A DNA stretch of 64,000 nucleotides from Eubacterium sp. (GCA_014465955.1 JACTVT010000004.1:6597-70596), one strand, 5' to 3'; numbered from the stretch's first letter, positions 54,546-63,792 are shown. Notes: generated from the sequence alone by a model not told the origin. A program made the numbers and translations.

Positions 54546-54993
54546 TTATTGATTTCTCCAGATTAAGAGTAAAGTTTTTTGCAGATTCTTCTGTTTTACA
54601 TAATACAAAAATGGTATCATCGCCTGCAATAGTGCCGACAACACCGCTCCACTGCATCGAGTCTATTGCCGCACAGGCTGCATTTGCAGTACCTGAAAAG
54701 CATTTAACACAAACTGTATTAAGTGCATAATCAACACTGATTATTGATTCGCTGAAAATGGATATAAATCTGCCCGCCATATTGTCATTATAATTTTTCT
54801 TGCCCGCAGAATAAATATATCTACCCGATTCTGACTGTTCCTTTACAAGCCTTAATTCACGAATATCTCTTGAAATAGTAGCCTGTGTCACCTCAAAGCC
54901 TGCATCACGGAGTTTAGACTGAAGTTCTTCCTGTGTTTCAATCTCAAAATTGTTTATTATTTCCAGAATTTTTGCTTTTCTTTTTCTCTTCAC
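54529..54993 (-). CDS. argR: Arginine repressor ArgR/AhrC
   Basis: Arginine-sensing repressor of arginine synthesis genes. An N-terminal winged helix ('ATISRDIRELRLVKE') is followed by the hexamer and arginine-binding domain ('GTIAGDDTIFVLCK'). The start is placed at GTG 54993, with AAAGGAGAG at correct spacing (154 aa). A TTG six codons earlier would have no ribosome-binding site and would overlap nadK. No arginine genes are in the window. Confidence 0.93.
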   Translation of the reverse strand: MKRKRKAKILEIINNFEIETQEELQSKLRDAGFEVTQATISRDIRELRLVKEQSESGRYIYSAGKKNYNDNMAGRFISIFSESIISVDYALNTVCVKCFSGTANAACAAIDSMQWSGVVGTIAGDDTIFVLCKTEESAKNFTLNLEKSINAENS

Positions 54994-54994
54994 A

Positions 54995-55852
54995 CTAAAC
55001 TCTCCTTTCAATAATCTTCTTTTTCAATATTTCATAAAAATTATCAGGTTTAATTTTTACAAGTTTTGCCGTGTATTCGGAAAGTGAAAGAACAACCTTT
55101 GTGCTCGGAGTAATTTCAACCGGTTCTTCACCGTCACAGGTAAGAACAGCGCTGTTATTCAAATCACTCGAAACAGTAACAAAAAGTTCATTTTTACTGT
55201 TTACGACCGTGCTTCTGTCCACCAGGGAATGAGGGCATATTGATGTTACAACAAAGCAGTTCAAATCAGGACTGAGCACAGGTCCGCCTGCAGCAAGCGA
55301 ATAGGCTGTAGAACCAGTAGGCGTTGAAATAATTACACCGTCGGCACGAACATTCATAAGTTCTCTGCCCTCGGTTGCAATATTAAAATTAATCAGCCTT
55401 GAAAAATCGCCTCTTGTAATAACAGCATCATTAAGACAATGAAATGTTTTTATGCTGTTATCATCATAAATAACATCAGCCTTAAGCATTATTCTGTTTT
55501 CAAACTGATAACGACCGTCGGCAACATCTTTCAAAAGTTCAATTTCATTCTTTTCAATACCACTTAAAAAGCCAAGTGTACCGCCGTTAATGCCGAGTGT
55601 AGGCTTATTGAACATAGCCGCTTTTTTGGCAACTCTTACCGTTGTACCATCACCGCCGATTGCAACAACCATATCGCAGGCTTCAAACATTTCATCAGTC
55701 TCGGCATAAATAGAATTACTTCCGATAGTAAGATTTTCATATTCCTTCTGAAAATAAAACTTACTGTCAGAATTTTCAAAAAGTTTTAATATTTCCTTTG
55801 CAATTTCAAATGGCTTCGCCAAATTCAAGCCACCGAATACAGAAAAAATCAT
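54995..55852 (-). CDS. nadK: NAD kinase
   Basis: Phosphorylates NAD to NADP. Signature 'VVAIGGDGTTVRVAK' (about residues 60-75), 'LGINGGTLGFLSG', and 'NAVITRGD' to 'GVIISTPTGSTAYSLAAGGP' are the standard blocks. 285 aa. GGAGA precedes the ATG. Its end overlaps the argR Shine-Dalgarno. Confidence 0.95.
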   Translation of the reverse strand: MIFSVFGGLNLAKPFEIAKEILKLFENSDSKFYFQKEYENLTIGSNSIYAETDEMFEACDMVVAIGGDGTTVRVAKKAAMFNKPTLGINGGTLGFLSGIEKNEIELLKDVADGRYQFENRIMLKADVIYDDNSIKTFHCLNDAVITRGDFSRLINFNIATEGRELMNVRADGVIISTPTGSTAYSLAAGGPVLSPDLNCFVVTSICPHSLVDRSTVVNSKNELFVTVSSDLNNSAVLTCDGEEPVEITPSTKVVLSLSEYTAKLVKIKPDNFYEILKKKIIERRV

Positions 55853-55865
55853 ATTATTTCTCCGC

Positions 55866-56678
55866 TTATTTTACATCAAGTTCCATATGTGATTTATTGA
55901 CTAATTCATCAGCATTTACGCAGTCTGCAACAACAGGTTCATTACTTTTTTCAAGATAAATAAGATACTCAATATTACCCTCGGGTCCTTTAATCGGTGA
56001 AAACTGCAGTCCGCAAACCGAAAAACCGTTCTCAAGCGCCATTTTTATAACATTATTTACCACTTCGAGATGAACGCTTTTATCACGCACTACACCTTTT
56101 TTGCCCACCTTTTCCTTACCCGCCTCAAACTGGGGCTTGATAAGACACACGGCAGTACCGTTTTCTGCAAGAAGTTTGTTAAGATTCGGCAAAATATGTT
56201 TCAGTGAAATAAAAGAAACATCAACAGATGAAAAGTCAATTTTGTCTTTAATAATTTCTTCGTCAGCGTATCTGAAATTGGTTCTTTCAAGATTGACAAC
56301 ACGCTCATCACACCTTAATTTCCACGCAAGCTGACCGTAACCGACATCAACAGAATAAACTTTAACAGCACCGTTCTGCAGCATACAATCGGTAAAGCCT
56401 CCGGTAGATGCGCCGACATCCATACAGATTTTTCCTTTAAGAGTTATCGGAAATTCCTGCATAGCCTTTTCAAGTTTAAGACCGCCTCGGCTGACATATT
56501 TTAAAGTATTGCCACGCACCTCGAGTACATCATCTTCTTTAATCTCAGTGCCTGCCTTATCAACCTTTTGATTATTTACATAAACAAGGCCTGCCATAAT
56601 AATTGCCTTAGCCTTTTCTCTGCTTGGTGCGAAACCTTTTTCAAAAACAGCAACATCAAGCCTGATTTTCTTTGCCAT
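55866..56678 (-). CDS. tlyA: TlyA-family rRNA 2'-O-methyltransferase
   Basis: The N-terminal S4 domain ('RLDVAVFEKGFAPSREKA') binds RNA. The C-terminal FtsJ-like domain has the SAM motif 'MDVGASTGGFTDCML' and the catalytic Lys in 'KPQFEAGKEKVGKKG'. Family members methylate 16S and 23S rRNA cytidines in mycobacteria. 270 aa. Start overlaps dxs by 23 nt, with AGAGGT in the end of dxs. It is YqxC in B. subtilis, in the same place. Confidence 0.92.
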   Translation of the reverse strand: MAKKIRLDVAVFEKGFAPSREKAKAIIMAGLVYVNNQKVDKAGTEIKEDDVLEVRGNTLKYVSRGGLKLEKAMQEFPITLKGKICMDVGASTGGFTDCMLQNGAVKVYSVDVGYGQLAWKLRCDERVVNLERTNFRYADEEIIKDKIDFSSVDVSFISLKHILPNLNKLLAENGTAVCLIKPQFEAGKEKVGKKGVVRDKSVHLEVVNNVIKMALENGFSVCGLQFSPIKGPEGNIEYLIYLEKSNEPVVADCVNADELVNKSHMELDVK

Positions 56679-58506
56679 TTGAAACCTCTTTAATTATTGA
56701 TTCTTTATCAAGTCCGTACATTAAAAACTGCCTTGCAACAGAAGCCTGCTTAACAAATTCATCATCAATTGCAATATGCTTATACTGTGCATTAATACCG
56801 CTTTCTTCAAGCAAAAGTGCAAATGCCTCACCGACGCCGCCTGATTTAATTCCTTCTTCAAAAAAATAAATTCTTTTGGCATTTCTAAGATATTCGGCAA
56901 CTTCGGGACTGAGCGGTTTGATTTTATTGAGTTTAATTGCAAAACAATTCTCAAGTTCACTTAAAGCATTATAACAGTTTACAAACTCTCTGCCGTATGA
57001 AACAAGACAAATATCCGACTCCTTATTACCGAATACATCAAAATCTTTTTTTGTATATTTATAATCCGCATCAAATTTCGGAGCACTCCCTCTCGGATAA
57101 CGGATAGCAGCAGCGCCTTTATCATGATATATTGCGTTACCAAACATAAGGGCAAGTTCATCATAACCTGCCGGGGCATATATTGTTAAATTCGGAACTG
57201 AATTCAAAAAAGCAGTATCAAAAACGCCCTGATGTGACTCACCGTCTTCACCTACAAAACCCGCACGGTCAATTCCGAAAATAACTTTTAAATTCTGCAT
57301 TGCAACATCGTGTATCAACTGGTCGTAAGAACGCTGCAAAAATGTGGAATAAACAGCAAAAACAGGTACCATACCGTTTCTTGCAAGACCGCTTGAAAAT
57401 GTAACAGCGTGTTGTTCGGCAATACCGACATCAAAAAATCTTTTGGGATATTTTTTTGCAAATTCAGTCAGTCCCGTACCCTCCGCCATAGCGGCGGTAA
57501 CGCAGCAAATTCTGCTGTCCTTTTCCGCAAGGTCACACATCACTTTACCGAAATGAGAAGAAAAATTGGCACCGGACAGCAACGGTTCGCCCGTATCAAT
57601 ATTGAACTTGCCGATTCCGTGAAACTGTGTCGGATTCTTTTCCGCAAAATTATAACCTTTGCCTTTAACTGTATTAATATGTATAATAACCGAATGATTG
57701 TGTGCTTTTGCAGCATTCAGAACCGTTACCAGACTTTCAATATCATGACCGTCAATCGGTCCGTAATACCGAAATCCCATATCCTCAAAGAAAGTTGAGT
57801 GATAAACGCGTTTTCTTATTTTGGAGTTCAGTGTGGTAATTGCTCTGTTTATCTGATTACCCAATTTCGGAAATTTTGAAAGAGCACGACGCACTTTCGA
57901 TTTAAAGGTGAAATAACGTGGTGATGTTCTGACCGTTGTGAGATGCTTTGACATTGCGCCGACATTCTGACTGATAGACATATTATTATCATTAAGAATT
58001 ACTATCAGATTGCTGTTTTCATTGCCGCTGTTATTGAGCGCCTCATAAGCAAGACCGCCTGTCAGCGCACCGTCCCCGAGAACGGCTATTACCTTACCTT
58101 TTTCGCCTTTAATCTGTTTTGCTTTGGCAAGACCGATTGCCTGAGAAACAGACACGCTTGAATGACCGCTTGAAAAAATATCGTGCTCACTCTCGACAGG
58201 TCGGGTAAAGCCGCTGATACCGCCCTCCGTGCGCAGTGTTGAAAAATCATTTTTTCGTCCCGTAAGAATTTTATGTGTATAGCACTGATGACCGACGTCA
58301 AATACAATCTGATCCTGCGGACTGTTAAACACCTTATGCAAAGCAACAGTAAGTTCTACAACCCCGAGATTAGATGCCAGATGACCGCCTGTTTTTGAAA
58401 CGGTTTCCACCAGCATTTTTCTTATTTCATCACAAAGTTCATTCAATTCATCTATATTTAAATCCTTAATATCTTTCGGGGAATTAACCCAATCAATAAT
58501 AGGCAA
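56656..58506 (-). CDS. dxs: 1-deoxy-D-xylulose-5-phosphate synthase
   Basis: First step of the MEP isoprenoid route, joining pyruvate and glyceraldehyde 3-phosphate on TPP. 'SGHSSVSVSQAIGLA' and the TPP/metal motif 'GDGALTGGLAYEALNN' are seen, then 'HVDGHD'-like 'GPIDGHDIESL' and the transketolase domain 'GIAEQHAVTFSSGLA'. 616 aa from TTG 58506. The TPP it needs is made by ThiN, encoded elsewhere in the window. Confidence 0.96.
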   Translation of the reverse strand: MPIIDWVNSPKDIKDLNIDELNELCDEIRKMLVETVSKTGGHLASNLGVVELTVALHKVFNSPQDQIVFDVGHQCYTHKILTGRKNDFSTLRTEGGISGFTRPVESEHDIFSSGHSSVSVSQAIGLAKAKQIKGEKGKVIAVLGDGALTGGLAYEALNNSGNENSNLIVILNDNNMSISQNVGAMSKHLTTVRTSPRYFTFKSKVRRALSKFPKLGNQINRAITTLNSKIRKRVYHSTFFEDMGFRYYGPIDGHDIESLVTVLNAAKAHNHSVIIHINTVKGKGYNFAEKNPTQFHGIGKFNIDTGEPLLSGANFSSHFGKVMCDLAEKDSRICCVTAAMAEGTGLTEFAKKYPKRFFDVGIAEQHAVTFSSGLARNGMVPVFAVYSTFLQRSYDQLIHDVAMQNLKVIFGIDRAGFVGEDGESHQGVFDTAFLNSVPNLTIYAPAGYDELALMFGNAIYHDKGAAAIRYPRGSAPKFDADYKYTKKDFDVFGNKESDICLVSYGREFVNCYNALSELENCFAIKLNKIKPLSPEVAEYLRNAKRIYFFEEGIKSGGVGEAFALLLEESGINAQYKHIAIDDEFVKQASVARQFLMYGLDKESIIKEVSNGKENQA

Positions 58507-58543
58507 TTATATCAACTCTTTTCAAAATACATAGACCTGAAAA

Positions 58544-59428
58544 CTATTTATTTCTGTTTACAAGTTTCTTTGAAAGCATAACAAGAAATTCGTTGTTTTC
58601 AAAAACATCAAGCAAAGAAACTGCATTTGCAGTAAGATTTACAACATCCTGCTGTGCTTTTTCCAAACCTACAAGCGTTACATACGTAGTTTTATTATTG
58701 TCAGCATCTGAACCGACAGGCTTACCCAAAACTTCACTGTCACCGACAACATCAAGAATATCGTCTTTAATCTGAAATGCAACACCGAGCGTGTAAGCAA
58801 ATTTTGATGCATTTGCCATCTGCTTTTCGGTTGCACCGCCTGCAATACAGCCCATAAGGCAGGAAGCAGAAATCAGTGCACCGGTTTTCAGTTTGTGAAC
58901 GGATAGAATCTGACTTAAAGACGGATTTATTTTTTCATATTTAAGGTCAATTACCTGACCGCCGATCATACCGCAGGCACCACTGTTCTGCGCAAGAAGA
59001 CTTACGGCATTATTCTTTTTATAATCTGACAACTCGCTTTCGGTAATTATCTGAAAGGCATGTGTTAAAAGTGCATCGCCTGCAAGCAGTGCAGTATCCT
59101 CGCTGAATTTTTTATGACAACTCGGTTTACCGCGCCTGAAATCATCATTATCCATACAGGGCAAATCATCGTGAATAAGACTGTATGTGTGAATATATTC
59201 AAGTGCACACGCAAAGGGCAGAGCCTCTCTTTTATCAAGTCCGAGTGCTTTGGCAAATTCAAGGCAAAACACGGGTCTTAATCTTTTGCCGCCGTTTGCA
59301 AGGCTGTATTTCATAGCCTCGACAACTTCATCCTGTCCGTCATTACAAACAGGAAGATAATCAATTATTGCCCTGTCAATCAATGACACATCATCTTTAA
59401 GAATATCATTAAACTCAAATTCAGTCAT
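58544..59428 (-). CDS. ispA: Polyprenyl synthetase (farnesyl/geranylgeranyl diphosphate synthase)
   Basis: Elongates isoprenoids by head-to-tail condensation. The first Asp-rich motif is 'DDLPCMDND', the second is 'KDDILDV'. The pair 'GKRLRPVF' is also conserved. The start is placed at ATG 59428, with AAGG about 8 nt upstream (294 aa); two in-frame starts upstream overlap xseB. Next to dxs, it supplies quinone and cell-wall lipid carriers. Product length cannot be fixed from sequence alone. Confidence 0.93.
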   Translation of the reverse strand: MTEFEFNDILKDDVSLIDRAIIDYLPVCNDGQDEVVEAMKYSLANGGKRLRPVFCLEFAKALGLDKREALPFACALEYIHTYSLIHDDLPCMDNDDFRRGKPSCHKKFSEDTALLAGDALLTHAFQIITESELSDYKKNNAVSLLAQNSGACGMIGGQVIDLKYEKINPSLSQILSVHKLKTGALISASCLMGCIAGGATEKQMANASKFAYTLGVAFQIKDDILDVVGDSEVLGKPVGSDADNNKTTYVTLVGLEKAQQDVVNLTANAVSLLDVFENNEFLVMLSKKLVNRNK

Positions 59429-59433
59429 AATCA

Positions 59434-59622
59434 TCAATCCTTATTTATTTCAGTAATCTTTTGTTTTGCCTCTGTAAGTTTTTTATTACAAAGTTCCGAA
59501 AGTTTAATTCCTTCTTCATAAAGTTTTATACTTTCATCAAGTGTTGATTCATTTTTTTCAAGTAAATTTACGATTTCTTCAAGTCTTTTTACTGCCTGTT
59601 CATATGTTAATTCTTCAGCCAT
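59434..59622 (-). CDS. xseB: Exonuclease VII small subunit
   Basis: 62 aa, one helical hairpin: 'EELTYEQAVKRLEEIVNLLE' and 'LDESIKLYEEGIKLSELC' are typical of XseB. It forms a complex with XseA that degrades single-stranded DNA. Start overlaps xseA by 8 nt, so the two are coupled. Confidence 0.95.
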   Translation of the reverse strand: MAEELTYEQAVKRLEEIVNLLEKNESTLDESIKLYEEGIKLSELCNKKLTEAKQKITEINKD

Positions 59623-60817
59623 TTTCAGTTACCTCTAATACTTTGCAAACGGCATTTCCGCCATTCATTTTAACATCAAGGCAATCATTTGCCTTAACCT
59701 CATTTATATTCTTAACGACTCTGCCGTTTTTTTCACATATGGAATACCCTCTTGCAAGAACTGCAAGCGGACTTAAAGCACTCAGTTTTTCAACAAGAAC
59801 TGCAAATGTATTGCCTTTGGTTTCCAACGAATATTGATATTCATCATTCATTCTGTCCATAAGAACCGAAACATTGTCTTCAAACGTTTTAATCACTTCG
59901 CTGTAATCCGCAAGAACATAAGATGAAGATAATTCATCAAGCCTGATGCTTTCGTCGTTAATCTTGGAATTAACCGAATAATCAAGTTGTTTTTTGAGCC
60001 CGTCAACATAGTTGATTAAAGACAGAATATCGGGACACACAAGTTCTGCCGCAGCGCTCGGTGTCGGCGCTCTTAAATCGGCAACAAAGTCACAGATTGT
60101 ATAATCCGTTTCGTGACCGACTGCAGATACTACAGGCGTTTTGCAGGCAATCACCGCTCTTGCAACCTCTTCTGTATTAAACGCCCACAAATCTTCAATA
60201 GAGCCTCCGCCCCTGCCGACGATTATAACATCAACATCGCCCATACTGTCAAGAAATTCAATGGATTTAACAATATCCGCCGATGCAAACGCACCCTGAA
60301 CAATGGTGGGCACTATCACAAGTTCAGCAAGCGGATAACGCCTTTTTGTAATATTTTTTATATCTTCAACAGCCGCACCGATATTTGAAGTTGCCACGCC
60401 GATTTTTTTAGGATAAAGCGGCAAAGACTTTTTTACCTCATCACTGCAAACGCCCTCGCTGAAAAGTTTCATTTTTAACTGTTCAAAAGCAAGATTCAAT
60501 GCACCGAGTCCGTCAGGCTGCAAATCCTCGGCATAAATCTGATATTCACCGTTTTTTTCATAAACTGCCAGCCTGCCCCTGCAAATAACCTTCATACCGT
60601 TTTCAGGCTTAAAACGAAGTTTAGCCGCATATGAAGAAAACATTACTGCCTTGATCTGCGACTTTTCGTCTTTTAATGTAAAATACATATGTCCTGAGCG
60701 ATAGTAATGAGTAAAATTGGATATTTCACCGCTGACATAAATATTTCTTAACGGCTGACAATCCTCAATAAGCATTTTAACAAGTTCATTGAGTTTGGAA
60801 ACTGATATTACATTCAT
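59615..60817 (-). CDS. xseA: Exonuclease VII large subunit
   Basis: N-terminal OB-fold ('ISNFTHYYRSGHMYFTLKD') followed by the nuclease region with 'IIVGRGGGSIEDLWAFN' and 'SAVGHETDYTICDFVADLRAPTPSAAA', both diagnostic. A helical C-terminal part joins XseB. 400 aa. Start overlaps the TsaD-like gene by 4 nt (ATGA). The folD gene common beside it in Bacillus is absent. Confidence 0.96.
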   Translation of the reverse strand: MNVISVSKLNELVKMLIEDCQPLRNIYVSGEISNFTHYYRSGHMYFTLKDEKSQIKAVMFSSYAAKLRFKPENGMKVICRGRLAVYEKNGEYQIYAEDLQPDGLGALNLAFEQLKMKLFSEGVCSDEVKKSLPLYPKKIGVATSNIGAAVEDIKNITKRRYPLAELVIVPTIVQGAFASADIVKSIEFLDSMGDVDVIIVGRGGGSIEDLWAFNTEEVARAVIACKTPVVSAVGHETDYTICDFVADLRAPTPSAAAELVCPDILSLINYVDGLKKQLDYSVNSKINDESIRLDELSSSYVLADYSEVIKTFEDNVSVLMDRMNDEYQYSLETKGNTFAVLVEKLSALSPLAVLARGYSICEKNGRVVKNINEVKANDCLDVKMNGGNAVCKVLEVTENG

Positions 60818-61731
60818 TTTGATTTCAAATACGCATAAATTGCAACGCCTGCAGCATTATCAGAACTGAACTGCGGCTCAGCAAAATAAGCGCCGTATTT
60901 TTCCTTTATAACTTTTTGCAGCATAGAATTGCCTGAAACACCGCCAGAAAAAACAACAGGCATACTGCCGTATTCCTCAATAATTTTTTCAAGCATCACA
61001 TCTGCAGCTTTAACTATGCTTGATATTACAAATTTTGCAATATCCTTATATTCTTCACCGTCTTTAAGCATTTTGCCGGCCTTGTTTTCAATTCCCGAAA
61101 ATGAGCAGTCAAGACCTTTAAAAGACGGTTTGATTTTAAAAACTGCCGAACTCTTACACGCAAGTCTGTCCAATTCTTTACCGCACGGGAACTGCATACC
61201 GAGCATAACGCCTGTTCTGTCTATTGCCTGCCCTGCTTTCAAATCAGAACTTTGTGCTATAATCTCTGCTTTAATAATTTCATCATCGTCAGGTCTGACG
61301 AGCAAAGCCTCGGTTGTTCCGCCCGAAAGATGAAAAGCAATAAAATTTTCATTAATCAAATCAAGCCGTCCTGCACTGTAGAGTGCAGAAAGAATATGAC
61401 CCACCTGGTGTGATGTTTTGTGAATCGGACTTGATGTAAAAGCCGAAACGGCATTAGCGGTATTTTCACCGACAAGAAAGCACGGCATATAACTGCCCTG
61501 TGCGTTTCTCGGTTTATTACTTACCCCGACTGCTTTGATGTTTATATTATCCAAATCAAGGCTGTTGATTAACTCAGGCATATTAACGGTATGCTGAAAA
61601 ACAGCGTCACTCTGCCTGAGTCCTCTCTCGCCCTGTTTAACAGTGAGAAGTTTTTTTCGCTGAATTATATTTTCACCGTCAAACAATGCAACCGAAGTTG
61701 TATAATTACTCGTATCAAAACCTGCAAACAT
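60814..61731 (-). CDS. TsaD/Kae1-family paralog (M22 glycoprotease-like)
   Basis: 305 aa, shorter than TsaD (about 335-345). The actin-like ATPase core is clear: 'FAGFDTSNYTTSVALFDG', 'HLSGGTTEALL', 'VVFSGGVSGNSML' and 'SSDNAAGVAIY'. Two metal-binding His (108 and 112) sit in 'SHQVGH', where TsaD usually has an acidic residue between them. It is a paralog between nusB and xseA in many clostridia, with no known product, and is unlikely to be the main t6A enzyme. Adjacent and coupled to nusB. Confidence 0.82.
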   Translation of the reverse strand: MFAGFDTSNYTTSVALFDGENIIQRKKLLTVKQGERGLRQSDAVFQHTVNMPELINSLDLDNINIKAVGVSNKPRNAQGSYMPCFLVGENTANAVSAFTSSPIHKTSHQVGHILSALYSAGRLDLINENFIAFHLSGGTTEALLVRPDDDEIIKAEIIAQSSDLKAGQAIDRTGVMLGMQFPCGKELDRLACKSSAVFKIKPSFKGLDCSFSGIENKAGKMLKDGEEYKDIAKFVISSIVKAADVMLEKIIEEYGSMPVVFSGGVSGNSMLQKVIKEKYGAYFAEPQFSSDNAAGVAIYAYLKSK

Positions 61732-62123
61732 TATCTGCTCCTTGAAAAACTGCCGAGTATGCCGTTTACGAATTTTGAATCTTCTGCGCCCGAATACTTT
61801 TTGGCAAGTTCAACTGCCTCGTTGATTACAACGCTTTCAGGCACATTTTCACAGTTCATCATTTCATACAGTGCAAGACGCAATATAGCAAGATTTACTT
61901 TTGATATTCTCGTCAGAGTCCAGCCTTTCAAATATTTTTCAACAATGCTGTCAAGTTCATTTTTTTGTGATACTGCACCCTCAAAAAGTATTTTGCCGTA
62001 TTCAGATAACACATCAATATTTTCACTGTAAATTTCTTCAAGATCAAGAGCAGGCTTGTCCTTAAAAAATTCACTTTCGTAAAGCAGAACAAACGCCTGC
62101 TCCCTCATTTCGCTACGATTCAT
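61731..62123 (-). CDS. nusB: Transcription antitermination factor NusB
   Basis: Acts with NusE/S10 on boxA sequences in rRNA antitermination. At 130 aa, all-helical, it has 'EMREQAFVLLYESEF' at the N-terminus and 'ALYEMMNCENVPESVVINEAVELAKKY' and 'FVNGILG' at the C-terminus. A GGAGG Shine-Dalgarno is 5 nt upstream, directly after the T tract of a terminator hairpin. The gene is therefore expressed either by read-through or from an unseen promoter. Its start shares a base with no upstream gene, but its stop overlaps the TsaD-like start. Confidence 0.95.
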   Translation of the reverse strand: MNRSEMREQAFVLLYESEFFKDKPALDLEEIYSENIDVLSEYGKILFEGAVSQKNELDSIVEKYLKGWTLTRISKVNLAILRLALYEMMNCENVPESVVINEAVELAKKYSGAEDSKFVNGILGSFSRSR

Positions 62124-62141
62124 ATATCCTCCAAAAAAACA

Positions 62142-62169
62142 CGGCTGAAAATAGAAATACTTTCAGCCG
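62142..62169 (-). terminator. Terminator or attenuator between asp23 and nusB
   Basis: CGGCTGAAA (62142-62150) pairs perfectly with TTTCAGCCG (62161-62169) over a 10-nt loop, followed on the minus strand by TG and TTTTTTT (62139-62133), then GGAGG of nusB. It lies 8 nt after the asp23 stop. The T tract and the nusB Shine-Dalgarno are directly adjacent. Confidence 0.85.
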
Positions 62170-62177
62170 AATTTTAA

Positions 62178-62576
62178 TTACTGTTCTTCACTTTCACAAG
62201 GTTCGGCAGAGTCCTTCACAGGCTCTTCATTTTCAACTGATGCAATAATTACATTTACTTTAGAAACAAGGCGTCCGGTCATATTCTGAACTGCCTCTTT
62301 AACAACCTTCTGAACCTTTTCGGCAACAGGCTGAATTTTTGCATTTATCGCAATGTTGATGTAAACAAAAATCTTAATTTCGTCTCCGTCAAGTGTTACA
62401 CGCACAGGACTCATAACCTTTAAACTGCCGCTTTTAATTGTCGTCACAACATCAGCAGGTTTATTTGAAAAACCTGTTACGCCGTCAACATCTTTGGTGG
62501 CATTAATAACGATTGAGGAAATTGCTTCCTCGGATATTACAAGGCTGCCTTTAGCCGTCTGCTTTGAAATTTCCAT
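62178..62576 (-). CDS. Asp23/Gls24-family envelope stress protein (YqhY-like)
   Basis: 132 aa with the DUF322 pattern: 'GSLVISEEAISSIVINATKDVDGVTGF' at the N-terminus and 'VRVTLDGDEIKIFVYINIAI' next. The C-terminal tail is acidic. In Bacillus, YqhY lies beside the acc genes and influences fatty-acid supply; the family associates with the membrane surface. Conserved between spoIIIAH and nusB in many Firmicutes. It ends in the terminator described above. Confidence 0.93.
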   Translation of the reverse strand: MEISKQTAKGSLVISEEAISSIVINATKDVDGVTGFSNKPADVVTTIKSGSLKVMSPVRVTLDGDEIKIFVYINIAINAKIQPVAEKVQKVVKEAVQNMTGRLVSKVNVIIASVENEEPVKDSAEPCESEEQ

Positions 62577-62630
62577 AGTTACAGCTCCTTTGTTTTACTA
62601 TTCTACCATAAAATAATAAAATATACAAGA

Positions 62631-63260
62631 TTAATTTGACTGTATTATGGTAACATTTTCAAAGCCGCAGGATAACTGTTCTGTCGCAATCTCTTTTATC
62701 TGAAGAATTATATCATCAGTTAACTCAGCAACATCAACAATGACGTCAACTCTTGTGCCCTCTGTATCCACAACGGCAATACAATTCTGAACGCCTTTTG
62801 CACACACAAGCGTTTCTATTTTATTTTCTATTTCAATATGAGATGAAAGTTTTGCAATACTCTCAGATGCAACCTTTCTTGCCTCATCATCTTCGGAAGT
62901 TGAATTTACAACCTGCTGCAGTTCTTCAAGTGCCGAATCATGCGCTTTCTGCCTGTCAACTCTTGCGGAGGAAAAATAATCACTTTCCGCCTCGGTAGTA
63001 ACCTCTGTAGGCGCATCAACAAATGTTGCCTCTCCGAGTGTTTTATTTGACGCCGCTATCGTACTGATTTTTGATGAAATATCGCTGTTTTCCCAATACC
63101 AATTTCCGCCCAAGCCTACTGCAAGCAAAAGTACAAATACCGAAATAGCGGTTTTAGTTTTTCTGCTTTTCTTCTTTTTAATCTGATCCTCGGTTAAAAG
63201 ACCTTTAACTTTCACTGTATTTTCTGTCTCAAGCTGATCAAGTTCTTTATTTTCTTCCAT
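62631..63260 (-). CDS. spoIIIAH: Stage III sporulation protein AH
   Basis: Mother-cell half of the channel joining mother cell and forespore, which binds SpoIIQ. A Lys-rich cytoplasmic N-terminus is followed by one membrane helix (about residues 39-55), a linker, and the C-terminal ring-building motif domain with 'EEVVN'-like helices and 'VDVIVDVAELTDDIILQI'. Start at ATG 63260 (209 aa) with GGTGAT; a GTG three codons earlier is the alternative. Overlaps the spoIIIAG end by 14 nt. Confidence 0.92.
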   Translation of the reverse strand: MEENKELDQLETENTVKVKGLLTEDQIKKKKSRKTKTAISVFVLLLAVGLGGNWYWENSDISSKISTIAASNKTLGEATFVDAPTEVTTEAESDYFSSARVDRQKAHDSALEELQQVVNSTSEDDEARKVASESIAKLSSHIEIENKIETLVCAKGVQNCIAVVDTEGTRVDVIVDVAELTDDIILQIKEIATEQLSCGFENVTIIQSN

Positions 63261-63792
63261 TATTATCACCCTTTGAATTTAATTTTGTAACAGATATTCT
63301 GTTTGATGAAATATTAAATAATGCCGAAACACATTTAATTACCTTTTCTTTAACGGCAATATTATCACCACCCGAGCATACTATTGCCACACCCTCAATA
63401 TCAGGGAAATTTTCTTTCAGCAAAATCGGCGAATCACCATTTTCACTGTCATATATTACATACTCATCACTGCTTGATTTAGAATTATCACTGCTTGAAG
63501 AATCACTGTTTTTTGCATAAACGCTCTCGCTTGTATTGCGCAGAGTAATCATTACCCTGCATTCGCCTACACCGTCAATACTTGAAAGCAGTTCGGTGAG
63601 TTCGGCATTAAGACTGTTCACATAAGACGCATAATCCATATCAGGGTTTTTGTCTTTTTTGCTTTCTCCCGACCCGAGATTTACTTCCGACAGCAGAATA
63701 AGCAGAATGCCGATAACGCCGACGGCAATGATAATTTTATTTTTGTTTTTTGAATTAACAAATCCTGAAAGTTTTTCTTTAAATTTATTCAC
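63247..63792 (-). CDS. spoIIIAG: Stage III sporulation protein AG
   Basis: Ring-forming protein of the SpoIIIA-SpoIIQ complex. One membrane helix (about residues 19-37) is followed by a periplasmic-side domain with 'LLSSIDGVGECRVMITLRN', a Ser/Asp-rich loop ('SDSSSSDNSKSSSD'), and 'PDIEGVAIVCSGGDNIAVKEKVIKCVSALF', the ring domain core. 181 aa from GTG 63792. The start overlaps the spoIIIAF stop by 8 nt. Confidence 0.93.
   Translation of the reverse strand: MNKFKEKLSGFVNSKNKNKIIIAVGVIGILLILLSEVNLGSGESKKDKNPDMDYASYVNSLNAELTELLSSIDGVGECRVMITLRNTSESVYAKNSDSSSSDNSKSSSDEYVIYDSENGDSPILLKENFPDIEGVAIVCSGGDNIAVKEKVIKCVSALFNISSNRISVTKLNSKGDNNGRK

Noticed and set aside
61591..62031. 146-codon plus-strand frame over nusB and the TsaD-like gene
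   Set aside because: It is a mirror frame of two well-supported genes on the minus strand.
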